Assembly (NCBI GenBank): GCA_013368315.1
Contig: JAACJM010000029.1
Span: 248,001 to 312,000 of the forward strand
Length of the DNA stretch: 64,000 bases
Direction: 5' to 3'
From: Tetrapyrgos nigripes
Taxonomy: Eukaryota; Basidiomycota; Agaricomycetes; Agaricales; Campanellaceae
The notes under the pieces: generated by a model
The model's database searches: none
What the model was told of the DNA's origin: nothing
What the model saw: the letters and a program-made list of their open reading frames with translations, nothing else
Program-made: the position numbers and the translations under genes
Part shown: piece after piece, positions 13,452-24,967 of the stretch
Numbering within the stretch: the first letter of the stretch is position 1
How the letters are laid out: each line of letters starts with the position of its first letter

Positions 13452-16400
13452 ATGCCAATCCAGCCTAAAGTCTATACGTGGCTCTGTGGATTGTTTGCGA
13501 GTAAGGTTACGCGTTTAAAACTCCTTGAATGCCTCCTGACTCAATTATGCGAACTTTTGCAAAGGTCTGGGGAGTATCATATTTGGTTATGATCTGGGTG
13601 TTATTGCTGGGATTTTGCCCGCTCCTGACTTTGCGGTGTGTATCTTGCTCATGATGCGTTTTTCTTATGGTCTCATTGGTTCCAACTATAGCGCGTCATG
13701 GGGTCTCGGTTCAATAACCCAAATCTCTTTGGGCTAATCACGTCTATTTTCGGTGCGTTGCTCTATACCGCTCTTGAAGACTCTGCTCTGAAAACTCTGC
13801 CTCCCCGATAGTCCTTGGATGGTAAACCCTCACCCTTAAAGCATTGTCCGAACGCCTTTATTGATTGAGTGCACCAGCTTCTTCGGAATGATACCAGTGG
13901 CTTATGCTGCTGATAAATTTGGTCGAAGGAAGACAATTCAACTGGGAGCGTTGGTCTACGTGTCTGTCATTGTCATTTTCTTCTCGGGTGAACATAGCTA
14001 AAGACTTCTTTACAGGTTTGGAGGTGCTCTTCAAACCGGTGCTCAAAACATGGACATGATGCTGGCTGGTCGTTTCTTCGCTGGTGCGTAACTTGTCTAC
14101 TTCCGTCGAGAAAGACGCTGAAACCTTGCATTTTCTCAGGATTCGGAGTCGGTATTATGTCTGATTTGGCCCCGCTGTACCAAGTAGGTATTCAATCCTT
14201 CTTGGTTTATAGCTTTCTAATCTGAGCGATTTCAAGGCGGAAATAGCACATCCAAGTATCAGAGGAAGATTGACGACTCTGCAGCAAGTGAGTATCGGAC
14301 GTCTAACCTTGAGGACATTCTTGACGTTATTACCCAGTTCATGCTAGGTATCGGAGGTGAGGAATGACGGTTGATGCTCTACTATCACCACACTGATTTG
14401 CTATACCCTCAGCGTTTGCGGCTTCTTGGATTGTACGTACTGCTACTCTATATCGAAGCTGGACTAGCTCTTATTGTATCGCTAAGACATACGGTTGCTC
14501 CGCCGGATTGAAAGGGACTCAGGCAGAATGGAGAATACCTCTTGGCATTCAGGTATGTGTACGTCTCCTTACTGTCCAGCAAAGTTTAATGCAGTCCCTC
14601 ATAGATATTCCCTGCACTACCCTTGATATCTTTCATCCTTCTTTTGCCTGAATCGTGAGTGGTAATTGTACTCGTCTTTTCGTCGGTCATTTACGTATTT
14701 ACCAGACCGCGATGGCTCGCGGAAAAGGGACAATATGATGAAGGTGGGGATACTTGCCGTGTCAATGTAATCATGACTTACAGCCCACTAAACAGCGAAA
14801 GCTACTCTGGCTCGTCTTCATGCGAACGGAAACCTCAAGGACCCGTTTGTACTTTCACAACTGGAAGACATCAAGGCCGACATCCAGAGAAGCCATGATA
14901 TTGGCGCTGCTACGTACGGTATTTTATTCTGAACGATGTCATTCAGTTGCTTATCGTCTATCCAGTTGGACAGAATTGTTCACTGTGCCAAGTAATTTCC
15001 GAAGACTGGCTTTAGGGTAAGTGCACCTTCTAATCTCTCTGGTTGCTGGTCGCTGAAACAATGTTCTGTAGATATATTCTTCAATTTTCAGTGCAAATGA
15101 CGGGTGTCAGCGCTATTCAATACTATTCCACCACAGTATGTGAACCACTCTCTTTCATATGTGCATTTTCATTCTGAATTGTTCACTCCGTCTATCTAGA
15201 TCTTCACAACGGTGCGCCCATATGGGAAACGCTTGGAAAGACTCTACTCATCCACCCTCTAGATGGGATTCAGCTCGACTCGAATCCTTCTATTCCAATC
15301 AATCAACAGCATCATCGCACTGATCGGTGAAGCGTGCTGTGTCCTATGGATCGATTCGACAGGCCGAAGAACCCCTTTGATTGTGGGCAACGTGGTTTCC
15401 GGGTTGTCGTTTGTTGTTGGATCAATACTTATGGCAAGATGGCCAGGAACAGTTAACAAGTGAGTACGATCACTGTTTGATGTTTAGGCTGAAGAGCTGA
15501 GGAGCACTTTAGCAATGCGGTAAGCACTAGTTCACTATAAGAATGCTCAGTATAGAGTGATCTTATTCACGAACATTGGCATACCAGGCGCACTACGTGA
15601 GTCGTTTTATCCTGCTTGTAGAATCAAATTCTAACATTGTGATTAGATCTTCATTAGTGAGTACCACTCTGAAAGGTAGATTCTTGACCATTTACCACGA
15701 TTACGCGGCTGCATTACAGTAACGTTCGTCCCTCCAGTCCTTCGACCAATGCCTCCCACTAACAATCGGTGTTTACAGAACATGGGTCTTCAACTTCTTC
15801 TTTAGCGCATGTATTGGTCCGTTGTCGTGGGCCTACCCAGCGGAAATCTAGTCAGTATCCCTCATATCTTTCTCTTAGCACGCTATTAATCGCCTTCTCT
15901 TTCCTCAGTTCCACGAGAACCCGAGCCAAAGCTACAGCGTTGACTAGTTCTGCGTCATGGATTTCAAACTTGTAAGCATGAATCGTAAAATAAGAGGCAT
16001 TGTGCTAAATCCCTCTCAGCTTCATTGCAGAAGTCACTCCCATAGCATTCAGTCACATAGGATGGAAGTAAGTCATCTTCAAGCATCTGTCAGTAACCGT
16101 GTCTGACAGAAATGTTTGTTTTAGATACTGTACGTTGGCAAGAAACATCACTCCTCGATCATGTTACTGATTGGTGAACGTCACAGACCTCGTCTTTGCA
16201 ATCTGTGGACACACCAAGTAAGTTTACGGCTATAATTCTGCTTTCCTTCCTCATTGTTGAACCGAAATATCACAGCGCCTTGTTCGTTTGGGCATTCTAC
16301 CCGGTACGTTACGTCTCAACACCATCTTGACGCGCTTGGTCATCCAGTTCCTGACCTTACTTTGCTCGATTGTTGATTGTTGATTTTGCACGCTTAGGAA

Positions 16401-16702
16401 ACCACCGGTCGAAGACTTGAAGAGATGGATTCGCTCTTCGAAAACTCCCCTCTATTTGTCCCAGGCACCCAATACGCAAAAGCCCAAGATCGTCATTTGG
16501 CTGAACGGGAGCTGCGCGACGGTACGTCGTACAGTCTTTCTATTCTAGTCTTCTTTAATTTGACTCACCTTGGGCTCTAATTGTACGTACAGGCAACTTC
16601 GTTCCTGCAAACGTCAGCGAACGAGCTGGAGGCTACAGACATGACGAAGATGTTAAAGATATCGAAGAGATTGGTCACCATGACTCGGAGGAGAAACATT
16701 GA
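13452..16702 (+). CDS. MFS sugar transporter (sugar porter family)
   Basis: A heavily intron-split gene (about 15 small introns). It starts MPIQPKVYTWLCGLFAS and continues FGYDLGVIAGILPAPDFA, GMIPVAYAADKFGRRKTIQL (the loop 2-3 D-x-x-GRR signature), AGRFFAGFGVGIMSDLAPLY, QAEIAHPSIRGRLTTLQQ, PESPRWLAEKGQYDEAKATL (PES motif after TM6), then QMTGVSAIQYYSTTIF, IDSTGRRTPLIVGN and AWVFNFF-like TM segments, finishing DIEEIGHHDSEEKH. These are the ordered signatures of the 12-TM sugar porter family in the plasma membrane. Substrate cannot be read from sequence. The adjacent GH51 gene makes L-arabinose or another pentose, or quinate-type substrates, reasonable guesses. The cytosolic tail is His/Asp/Glu-rich. 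Start and stop are clear, while some internal junctions are not individually resolved. Confidence 0.85.
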
Positions 16703-16779
16703 TGATCGTTGATGATTACGATTCGGATTAAGAGATGAGGTTCAGGATGAGGATGATGCCTTTCATGTTCATATTCATG

Positions 16780-17590
16780 TTCATGCACACATTTGGTTTG
16801 GTTTTACTTGGTTTGTACGCTATACATCGACGTGGATGGAGAACGAATTAAGTTCAATAAACTATTCCCTGAGCTAGTAATCGACCATTTGGAAAGCATC
16901 TTCTGAAGAGCTCTGGGTAGTGTCTCTTAGCACTCCTGCCAATGACAAAGACCAAGATCAAAATGCAGTCCATCCGTGTCGTAGGATAGTAGTCATCAGG
17001 ACGTTGAGGAGCATCCTCCGAGGATGCTCCTCTAGGGGCAGCATGGGAGACCCGCGGGGAAATTTTTTGAACCCGTCCCCGCCCGATCCCCGCTCCCGCC
17101 ACCATGGACGGGAAACTGTACAGAGTACAGGGGAAGAGGTCATTGCCCGTGCTGCGCAAAATTATCGAGCATCAAGCATCGACCCTCGTCACTTACGATC
17201 CAATTTCTCATCCTTTATCCACACATCTTGATGAAGGCGTTGTGGGCTACTTCTTTGCGTGAAAATAACGAGACCCTTATTTGAATAGTTGGAATAGCAC
17301 GTTGTGCTTCATCGGCGTGAGGATGATGACGGTTATAGAGGACCGAAGCGGTTGTCAAGAAGGCATATGGCCTGACGGCAAACGCCGGTATTGCCGCCGT
17401 ATCGGCTTCGGGTGAAAATGCAAAGCCACACGCTGAAGCGTCCCTAAAAGGCCTCGTAACGAAACTTGTGAAGATGTGGAGTCGAGTAGAGAATTCGAGG
17501 GCTGACTCGGAGTGGAATGGTTTGGGAATGGTAAGGAGGAGGAGGGAACAGAACGAGCGGTTGAGTGCTGGTTGAGTGTTAGCGTGAAGA
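16780..17590 (-). pseudogene. Decayed 3' copy of the 2OG-Fe(II) oxygenase
   Basis: This stretch matches the 3' half and 3' flank of the intact oxygenase at 20160-21832, in the same orientation. Its end reads HYPELFRRCFPNGRLLAQGI then VY and a stop, against HYPELFKRFFPDGRLPAQGI then AY in the intact gene. Further matches include the ACTTACGATCCAATTTCT block (17189 versus 20600) and the segment around GAATTCGAG. The 5' half with the HxD iron ligands is missing, and internal frames are broken. It is a partial, old tandem duplicate left behind between the transporter and the repeat-protein gene. Confidence 0.75.
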
Positions 17591-17689
17591 TATTGGTCTC
17601 GTAACAGTTGAGAACGTCCATCGAGCGCTCTTCGGCATCTCTTCTGGGCCTCGTCGTTCCCGTGCGTTAACTAATAACATACTCATGAT

Positions 17690-17880
17690 ATTTTCGTGCC
17701 GCTCGAATCCAGGGACTTGCTGCATGCTGCATGCATGTATCCAACGGGGTGTTCTCTCCGTACTGTGAAAGTAGGATAGCATGACCCTCTTCTTGACAAA
17801 GAGCCAAGGCTATGCTGCATGCATAGATCCAACGGTGTGTTCTCTCCGTACTGTGAAAGTAGGATAACATGACCCTGTTC
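17690..17880. repeat. Two ~90-bp direct repeats
   Basis: Two adjacent copies of a segment running from GCTGCATGCAT through TGTTCTCTCCGTACTGTGAA to GATA(G/A)CATGACCCT. They differ at a few positions. No coding role is apparent. Confidence 0.7.
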
Positions 17881-18395
17881 TTAAGATCGTTTTGAACTTT
17901 GAAGCCACTTTTTTTCCCTTGTAGATTGCATACATGCGCGATGATTGTCCGAGTACACTGAGGTCTCGATCAGTATCGATAGATTAGAAAATAATTCCTG
18001 AAGCCTAGAGAGTCTATGGAGCAGCTCTGCCGTGACGATCACTTCTTGCTCTAGCAGCTAGCTTACTTCTGTCTACGAGAGACTAAGCAGCTAGGCACCG
18101 CTGAATTCTCAACTCCGAAGAATCGACTCTGTCGTTCTCGTGTTCATTCCAGACATTGCTGCGGAGAGTGACTTGGACATTCAGTCTATACTGCGGAGAG
18201 TAACATTCAGTCGTCTTTGGAACTCACCTAAGCGGGTTCCAAACAGCTTGCCTGCAGTAACAGCGTATACAGAAAATGGTGAAAACCCTTACGAAAGGTC
18301 TGCTTTAAAAGACTCTGCCACAACGAAAGTTTGGTCATCCTCTTCCCATCTACGTCCCTCTTCTTATCCTTTGCTAATCCAATCGCCTTTCGGTC
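17881..18395. other. Upstream region of the repeat-protein gene
   Basis: No gene was recognised. It includes the short CTGCGGAGAGT repeat at 18158 and 18192. It should contain the promoter of the secreted repeat protein. Confidence 0.4.
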
Positions 18396-19471
18396 ATGAA
18401 ATCCATCGCTCCTATCGCTGCATTCATCGGGCTGGCAGTCAAGCTCGCCTGCGTCAACGCTGTGAGTACAAACAATCACCTATTTCTCATTGTATAATCC
18501 GCTAATACGTTAGTTTGGAACAGGTCCCTCTAGCTAACGTCAGTGTCTCTAGCTCCGCCGTTGCGACTGGCACCGTTATGGAGTCGACCTTCATCCCCTC
18601 AGGCTCTGCATCTCCCAGCGTCGGTAGTGCTACAGTCGTACAGTCTACCTTCATCCCCTCGGGCTCTGCATCTCCCAGTGGCGTCAGTGGTACCGTCGTA
18701 GAGTCCACCTTCATCCCTTCGGGCTCTGTATCTCCCAGTGTCATTAGTGCTACCGTCGTAGAGTCTACCTTCATCCCATCGGGTTCGGCATCTCTCTGTG
18801 GTGCCAGTGGCACCGTCGTAGAGTCCGCCTTCATCCATTCAGGCTCTGCATCTCCCAGTGGCGCCAGTGGTACCGTCGTAGAGTCCACCTTCATCCCTTC
18901 AGGCTCTGCATCTCCCAGTGGCGCCAGCGGTACCGTCGTAGAGTCTACCTTCATCCCTTCAGGCTCTGCATCTCCTAGTGGCGCCAGTGGTACCGTCGTA
19001 GAGTCCACCTTCATCCCTTCTGGCTCTGTATCTCCCAGTGTCGTTAGTGCTACCGTCGTAGAGTCTACCTTCATCCCCTCGGGTTCTGCATCTCTCTGTG
19101 GCGCCAGCGGTACCGTCGTAGAGTCTACCTTCATCCCCTCGGGTTCTGCATCTCTCTGTGGCGCCAGCGGTACCGTCGTAGAGTCTACCTTCATCCCCTC
19201 AGGCTCTGCATCTCCCAATGGCGCCAGTGGTACCGTCGTAGAGTCTACCTTCGTGCCTTCGGGCTCTGCATCTCCAAGTGGCGCCAATGGTACCGTCGTA
19301 GAGTCCACCTTCATCCCCTCAGGCTCTGCATCTCCCTCTGTTACCAGTGCTACCGTCGTAGAGTCTACCTTCATCCCCTCAGGCTCTGCATCTCCCAGTG
19401 GCGGCAGTGGTACTGTCATAGAGTCTACCTTCATTCCGTTGAGCTCTGCAGTCCCCATCACGATCGCTTGA
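18396..19471 (+). CDS. Secreted tandem-repeat protein (20-residue units)
   Basis: Exon 1 (18396-18461) encodes a 22-residue signal peptide MKSIAPIAAFIGLAVKLACV-NA. A 62-bp intron ends at 18523, and exon 2 runs from VPLANVSVSSS to a stop at 19469-19471. The mature protein is about 14 copies of a 20-residue unit whose core is ESTFIPSGSASPSGASGTVV. Units vary mostly between SPSGASG, SPSV(V/I)SA and SLCGASG, the last adding Cys in three units. The composition is rich in Ser, Thr, Gly and small residues and could be O-glycosylated. There is no GPI signal or transmembrane segment at the C-terminus (SSAVPITIA). No named family was recognised, so a cell-surface or cell-wall structural role is only an inference. 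The antisense frame is also open throughout the repeat, a by-product of the repeat period. Confidence 0.8.
18572..19440 (+). repeat. 60-bp coding minisatellite, ~14.5 copies
   Basis: The 60-bp period is visible by eye: nearly every unit begins with a variant of GTCGTAGAGTC(T/C)ACCTTCAT and ends around GGCGCCAGTGGTACC. Many neighbouring units are near-identical (for example those starting 19065 and 19125), which points to recent unequal exchange or gene conversion. Confidence 0.9.
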
Positions 19472-20159
19472 TCCACAGACAACTATGTATAATCTAGCTC
19501 CTACGTATACTTTGATTGGGGTGAAAAGGATCATAATTCTAGTTTTTGTTATTGGACTCTCTAAATAGAGAGTATAGTATGATATAAAAACACGTAGCAC
19601 TATGTAACGGGTCATCGGATAGTCTCAGACTATAAGTACCTACGCAGTCGGTTACGCTTTCCTTAGTCTTTTTACCTCTTACCATCTGCTTCACGCGCCT
19701 ACTTTGTCTCTACCTCGTATTCTCTGCTATAGAACGGGTTTATTTGGAGATTTGGGCACGAAGGAAGAAGAGATTGACTCACCACCCCTCACGGCTATTT
19801 TAGAGCCGTTACACACTACTAGTTCCACTAGCCATGAGTGAAGAATAGTTACTAGCCTGCTCCGTAGGGTTCTGCATTATGCATGATATTAAACATATTT
19901 TGATTGGATGCGTTCAAGCAACCCAATGACGTTCTCCTTGGACCGATCTTAACAGGTTTCCTAGCCTCAGTTCACGGACTCAGAGATAGCTTCAAATGAT
20001 CTCCGTGTCATTCCAAATTGTTCCAATGTTGATTTAGTGTTTCTACGTTCATCATGCATTTCATGATTCATACAACAGATTTGGATCTGGTTTTTACATG
20101 GTTTGTACGTTACGCGCAGTAATCTCCCGTTGATGGAGAACGAATTGACTCGACGAGGT
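19472..20159. other. Intergenic, no gene recognised
   Basis: Convergent region between the repeat-protein gene (+) and the oxygenase gene (-). From about 20070 it is the 3' flank of the oxygenase, duplicated at about 16790. Nothing else was identified. Confidence 0.4.
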
Positions 20160-21832
20160 TTAATAAGCTATCCCCTGAGCCGGTAATCGACCATCTGGGA
20201 AGAATCTCTTGAATAGCTCTGGGTAGTGTTTCTGAGCGACATCTGGATGACTCCTGCCACCATGCACCATGGTCCATGGAGGATAGTACGTTGAGGAATA
20301 GCTCTAAGGATAAGGACGAGTACGCAAGTTTTACTCACTTGACACGGCCATTGAGGTAAACATCGCCAGATACATCTGTTTCGTAGTCTGAAAAGTTGAT
20401 GGCTGGAGGGAGATCCATAAGTATAGTAAATCAGATGAAGAGATTCAGATGCGTGGGCTCGAAGAAAGTAAAAATACTTACAATCGGTAGTATGCAGATC
20501 GCCTCGTATTTCTTTCAATTTGAGAATTTCGGGAGGAACTGCCAGGCGACGAAAGTTTTTACATAAGTATCAGTCTACTAGTAGCATAGTGGGAGGGTAC
20601 TTACGATCCAATTTCTCGTCCTTAATCAACACGTCTTGGCGAATGTTATGGAAATATGGGATAGAGTATCTGGGCGTAGAGTTGGGTCCACTGGGTGGCG
20701 AGATGACTCGATGAGAGGTGGCCCTTACGAGGCCGTCTGTGACGAATTCGAGTGCTGAGTGGATCGGTAGAAAGCGAAGAAGGAGGAGAAGGAATGAGTG
20801 CTCAAGCGTTAGCATTCAAATTATCGGGTTTTATGACTTGGCTTTTTACCTCTGCCAAAATTGATCTAGCGGGGTCAAGTATGAAAGCATCATAGAAGGA
20901 GACGGCAAAGACTCACGATGAATGTCCCAGGAATGGGAGGTGCATCTATCCATTCTCCTGATAGGTTCTGAACTTGAAGACCTGGATGTGGAGAGGCTTG
21001 AAGCAGCTACATTCGCGTAAAAAGATCATTCAAGCTGTCGGCCAGTTGAACCACGGAACTTACAATGGTCAAGAACCCAGAATCATAATGAGGACCGACG
21101 CCTTGAGACGTTGACTTGTCGGACGAGGGAGGAACGGGATATTGCACGATTTTGCAAAGGGATTGCATCTTGTCTTTCGAATCATAGAATCTAGCAAGTC
21201 CGTCGGTGGGCAAGCCCAGAGCCTCGGACATGAGACGGATGAATTCGTTAGCAAGAGTAGACACTTGGTTTAAATAGGCTTCGAAAGTGTTTCTGAACCC
21301 AGGAATAAGTTGCTCGTCTGGATACTGATAGCATGTCAGTCAGCGTAAAGCCTCGCTAGTAAACCAGTAATGAATACCTACCTGCGACGGACCCCAAACC
21401 CGTTTATACTCTGGCTCCCCAGGCCTCCACTGACACCCATGAGGTGTCCCAAAATCATATTGCTCACGATAATCCACCTAAAGGTTATCAGCAGTGACGA
21501 AGGGCAACGCGAGTTGACCCTAAGAGTAAGGAACCTACCAATCCCTTCGTCAGCTCTGCTCCTAGACGCGAATATCCCAGGAAATGAGGCGAATTTGACA
21601 TCTTGAGCTTATCTTTTTCATCTTGAGGGAGGGAGAAGAGACGTGGGATGTAAGATCTGAGGTCGTCTACCACGGATTGAGAGACCGGTGGGTTGGAGAG
21701 GTAGAGGAAGCCGACGTTGATGAGAGCGTTTTGGAGCTGGGATAGGAATTGTTGGCGGTCTCCTGGTGTGGAGGAGGAGGAGGATAAAGAGTAGTCAAGA
21801 ACTGGGATACGGGCGAAGTTTGTGTCGGACAT
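20160..21832 (-). CDS. 2-oxoglutarate/Fe(II)-dependent oxygenase (IPNS-like)
   Basis: The start at 21832 gives MSDTNFARIPVLDYSLSSSS, then the DIOX_N-type segment NALINVGFLYLSNPPVSQSV and LFSLPQDEKDKLKMSNSPHF. The next exons include HGCQWRPGEPEYKRVWGPSQ, LPTDGLARFYDSKDKMQS, and GVGPHYDSGFLTI with the H-x-D iron ligands. The distal His and the 2-oxoglutarate-binding R-x-S follow as ATSHRVISPP and PRYSIPYF. The protein ends HYPELFKRFFPDGRLPAQGI-AY. This is the full architecture of the soluble isopenicillin-N-synthase/gibberellin-oxidase-like family (about 350 residues), with seven or so small introns. The family hydroxylates, desaturates or cyclises small molecules. The substrate is unknown, and no other biosynthetic genes sit nearby to suggest one. 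A decayed 3' duplicate lies at 16780-17590. Confidence 0.9.
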
Positions 21833-22756
21833 TGTCCAAAGCTAGTAGACAACTAAGTGTTGGACGATGGAGGTTTGAGATGAGTCAGGCTATCCATATA
21901 GCGAGATAATGACGCAATGTTTACTTACCGCCAAACGCCGATCATTGTGATCAGTTTTCCGTATTGCCTGTTCTGGAGGAATGTAGTGAACACTGTCGTC
22001 CCACCACCGGCATTAGTCAAGCTCGGCCAAATCTGGTGCAGCTAACCATTTTTAGGCTTTTGAAAAGTTAAGTACAGGGTTTGAGCACTCAGTGGGTGAA
22101 CAATCTGAAGAATTGATTCGCCGAGACTCATCTTGTGCTCATTAAAGTGTTCTGAAGAGATTCCTACGGAACTGACTACAATCTCTTTGAGTGGGTGATG
22201 TATATTTATCCTCGTTTCTATCTGTATCTCTAGTCTCTACTCTTCCCCAACTTCTTCACTCACAGCCGCGGTGTTAAAATCCACTATCCGAGGCGTCTGC
22301 ATACTGTCTTACAACTCGAAACCCTGGTGAAGAACTTGATCGATACTGGCGGGACATCGTCAAGAAGAATGTGTTCAGTTAAAACTGGGTAAAGGTGCCA
22401 CTGCTTCGCATGGCAAGTTACGAGGCCCTCCTCAACAAAATCATACTAAAATTTCACTCTTGTATTGAGTCTTGACTACATTGCCACCCTATGACACGAC
22501 TTCTTTATAAAAATCATGGCGTAACCCTGCGAAAGGGTTTATAAAAGGTCTGGTTCATCCCTAGCACTTTTTAAAAACTTACCGCCAAAACAACCAGAGC
22601 TATCCACAAGGACACAACGCATGGGGCTCAAGGTCTCGAGGATGATCTGGCCATGTACCAGGCAAGGTCCACGACTTCTTAATTCCAAAAAACTTTGTCA
22701 GCTTCCCGAAATAGTAAACATTTACCACTATACTACCATACACAATGTACCGTACG
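21833..22756. other. Intergenic with a dispersed repeat end
   Basis: The first part should be the oxygenase promoter. At 22388-22431 lies a copy of the dispersed motif ending GGCAAGTTACGAGGCCC, matching the minus strand of 62969-63012 almost exactly. No gene was recognised. Confidence 0.5.
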
Positions 22757-23854
22757 TTACACAAATGCAAAAGTCTCGTCTTTCAAATGTATAGCACCCT
22801 CGCCCATGAGGAAATTGCCTGGTAGCTCTTCCCATTTGTTCCGACAGTCTTTCATCATCCTCATGCATATATCATGCTGATAATGCGCATATGCTTTACG
22901 CCCCTCTGCAAACTCTGGCAATGGACTAAGACCGTCAATCTCACCATGCGTAGACCAAAGCTTCGCCTTGTATTCCATGGTTACCAATACCCTTCTCATT
23001 TCCTCTTGGAGCAGGACACATTCCTCTTGATAAGGAAGAGCTCGGGCCCGAGACTTGCACCAACCGATCCTTAGGGCTAAAGCATGGACATTAGTGACAA
23101 AATGGAGTCACACCAAGTGGACCAGACTTACCATCTGTCATTTCAGCTTCATTCCCCTGGTCCACTCCTTGCACACACCAGATCCATGATGGTTCCTTCA
23201 CCTTCAGAGCTGCTGGATCCTTCAACAGCTTGGCCTCCATAACCAGATCAAAGTCATCACAGTTCAAAGGACAGAGGTCTTCAGGCTTGAGCTCTCATAA
23301 AATGTTTTCCCATCCACTTGCTTCAACAAAGGGGACTAGCAAGCTCAGGGCCTTCCTGGAAGTTCAGCTAGATCATTGATATGGTCTTGCAGCTTTGAGA
23401 TAGTAGCTGATGATCGGGTGCTATTTCTCTGCCCATGAGAGTACCAGTCTTTCCACTTGTAGAGATAGGTGTGCTGAAGAAGGCCAAGACGTATGACCTC
23501 AAGAGTGTCCTCTGCACTGGAATACTCAAGCTCCCATTTTAGCTTGAGGATGGCAGGAGGAATTGTGGCATGTAGCAGGAGATCAGAGGGAAGTAATAAT
23601 GGGACATCAGCAGCTGAGGAAGGAGGTTTAAGGTTATGTAGATATCGGCGTACAATCACAGCTGTAGGAAAGTGTAGAGCCTGGGTAGCACACCATGAAT
23701 CGATGCAGTGATGTAGTTTGTTGGCCTTTTCCCATATCTTGCTTTGGGAGTGATCAGTCAACGACTGCGAGATTCCTGCCAGCTCTTTCACAAGTCTCCT
23801 TCTGTTGGCATAATTTAGCAAAATACAGGAAAATACAAGTTGATATATATGCAC
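22757..23854 (-). pseudogene. KDZ transposase C-terminal remnant
   Basis: Coding stretches on the minus strand are separated by at least one intron (23000s). They include LLLPSDLLLHATIPPAILKL, then HTYLYKWKDWYSHGQRNSTR, then ALRIGWCKSRARALPYQEEC directly followed by VLLQEEMRRVLVTMEYKA, and EGRKAYAHYQHDICMRMMKD. The LYK(W/Y/F)KD-x-x-x-x-GQ-x-x-(N/S)TR motif and the KSRAR(A)-x-x-(Y/W)-x-EE-x-x-LL-x-EEMRRVL motif are characteristic of the C-terminal region of Kyakuja-Dileera-Zisupton transposases, which are strongly expanded in Agaricomycetes. The N-terminal Cys cluster and the RNase-H-fold catalytic core were not found upstream. The piece is therefore a remnant or a captured C-terminal domain. 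Target duplications could not be located. Confidence 0.75.
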
Positions 23855-23950
23855 TGCAGGTCCTGGATCTTGATTCCCATTACCAGTACAGAGGAGATAG
23901 ACTCTTCTTGACTAACCGAGGCTGATAATGAAGCCTGTGACTCCTGGCTT

Positions 23951-24668
23951 TCAGCTTGAGCCAATCAAAGTCGAACTTTGTTGAAGGAAATTGCTGGAGT
24001 GAACCACTGGATCAGTTTTGCCCATTTGCTGAAGCCATGAGATGTACATACATTTGAATGTTGGCTCGTACAGGTTGATGTGGTTCTTGGGGCGGGTGGC
24101 AACATCTTGTGCAGTTTGATCCCCAGCTTAAGAAGAAAGAGAGAAAATGTTAAGAGAAGTGACACACCAATAGAATAAAGATTACTCACTGTGATCACTG
24201 TTCATGTTAGCCTGTGCCATCACAGCTGAGGCTGTAAGAGAAAAGAAATTTGAAAGATGCTATCTCAATACATAGAATGTATAAGGTTACTTACCTACGT
24301 TGTCAGGGCTAGGAGATATAGGCTCATCATTCACAGTTGGGGCCAGAAGCACTAGACCAGCCTCACTTCTGATGGCAGTAACAAGACGCTCGGCTATCAT
24401 GGCTGTGTCAGAACTGGAAACAATGGAAAGGATAAAGAAAGCTTACTGGCTTGGAACTGAGCCTGAGTCATAGCATTGGGAATGAGGGTGGAAGCAGCTA
24501 CATAGATGCCTCAATCAGTTCAGTATTCAAACTGGTTAAAAAAGCAATCTTACCATGCTGAGCCAGTGCTGCCTGACTTTTAGAAGCAACTACTTGGAGT
24601 GTTGAAATTGGGAGGAGGCATAGAAGACCAATGAGCTGTTCGTTGAGGGTTTCAATGGTCATGGTCAT
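23951..24668 (-). CDS. Unrecognised intron-containing gene
   Basis: From 24668 the minus strand reads MTMTIETLNEQLIGLLCLLP and PISTLQVVASKSQAALAQHG. After introns it reads AASTLIPNAMTQAQFQA, SSDTAMIAERLVTAIRSEAG, VNDEPISPSPDNV, ASAVMAQANMNSDH and GDQTAQDVATRPKNHINLYE, stopping near 23951. Several short GT-AG introns keep the frame, which supports real coding. The protein would be about 170 residues, with a helical N-terminus and no transmembrane segment or recognised domain. It lies immediately 5' of the KDZ remnant on the same strand, so it may be part of the same transposon or the replaced N-terminus of that gene. No function is proposed. Confidence 0.45.
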
Positions 24669-24967
24669 GGTTGAAGTTGATGAGACACAATTGGCTTCAG
24701 ACAGATTTTTTGGTTTGTTTGGTCTATTTGGTCAGCATTCAAACGGGGTTTAAATCTAAACAATGGCATTTAGATCTTTGAACACTGTCTAGTATTGAAA
24801 CAGCATTTACATAACAAATAGAAACTGGATAAGCGGTCAGAGGTGGTCAGATTTGAACAATTTTGCAGTAGATGACAGTACACAGTAGATGACATTACAA
24901 GATACATGAAATACATCTGGCAAGACAACAACAAACTCCCTACCCTTGCCTTGCATGAGTGTATCAC

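Noticed and set aside
17030..17110. GC-rich block (CCCGCCCGATCCCCGCTCCCG) as a regulatory island
   Set aside because: It lies within the decayed oxygenase copy, with no associated gene start. No specific motif is supported.
18502..19482. 326-residue minus-strand ORF opposite the secreted repeat protein
   Set aside because: It is a consequence of the 60-bp period. The plus strand has a signal peptide exon and a proper intron, while the minus strand has neither.
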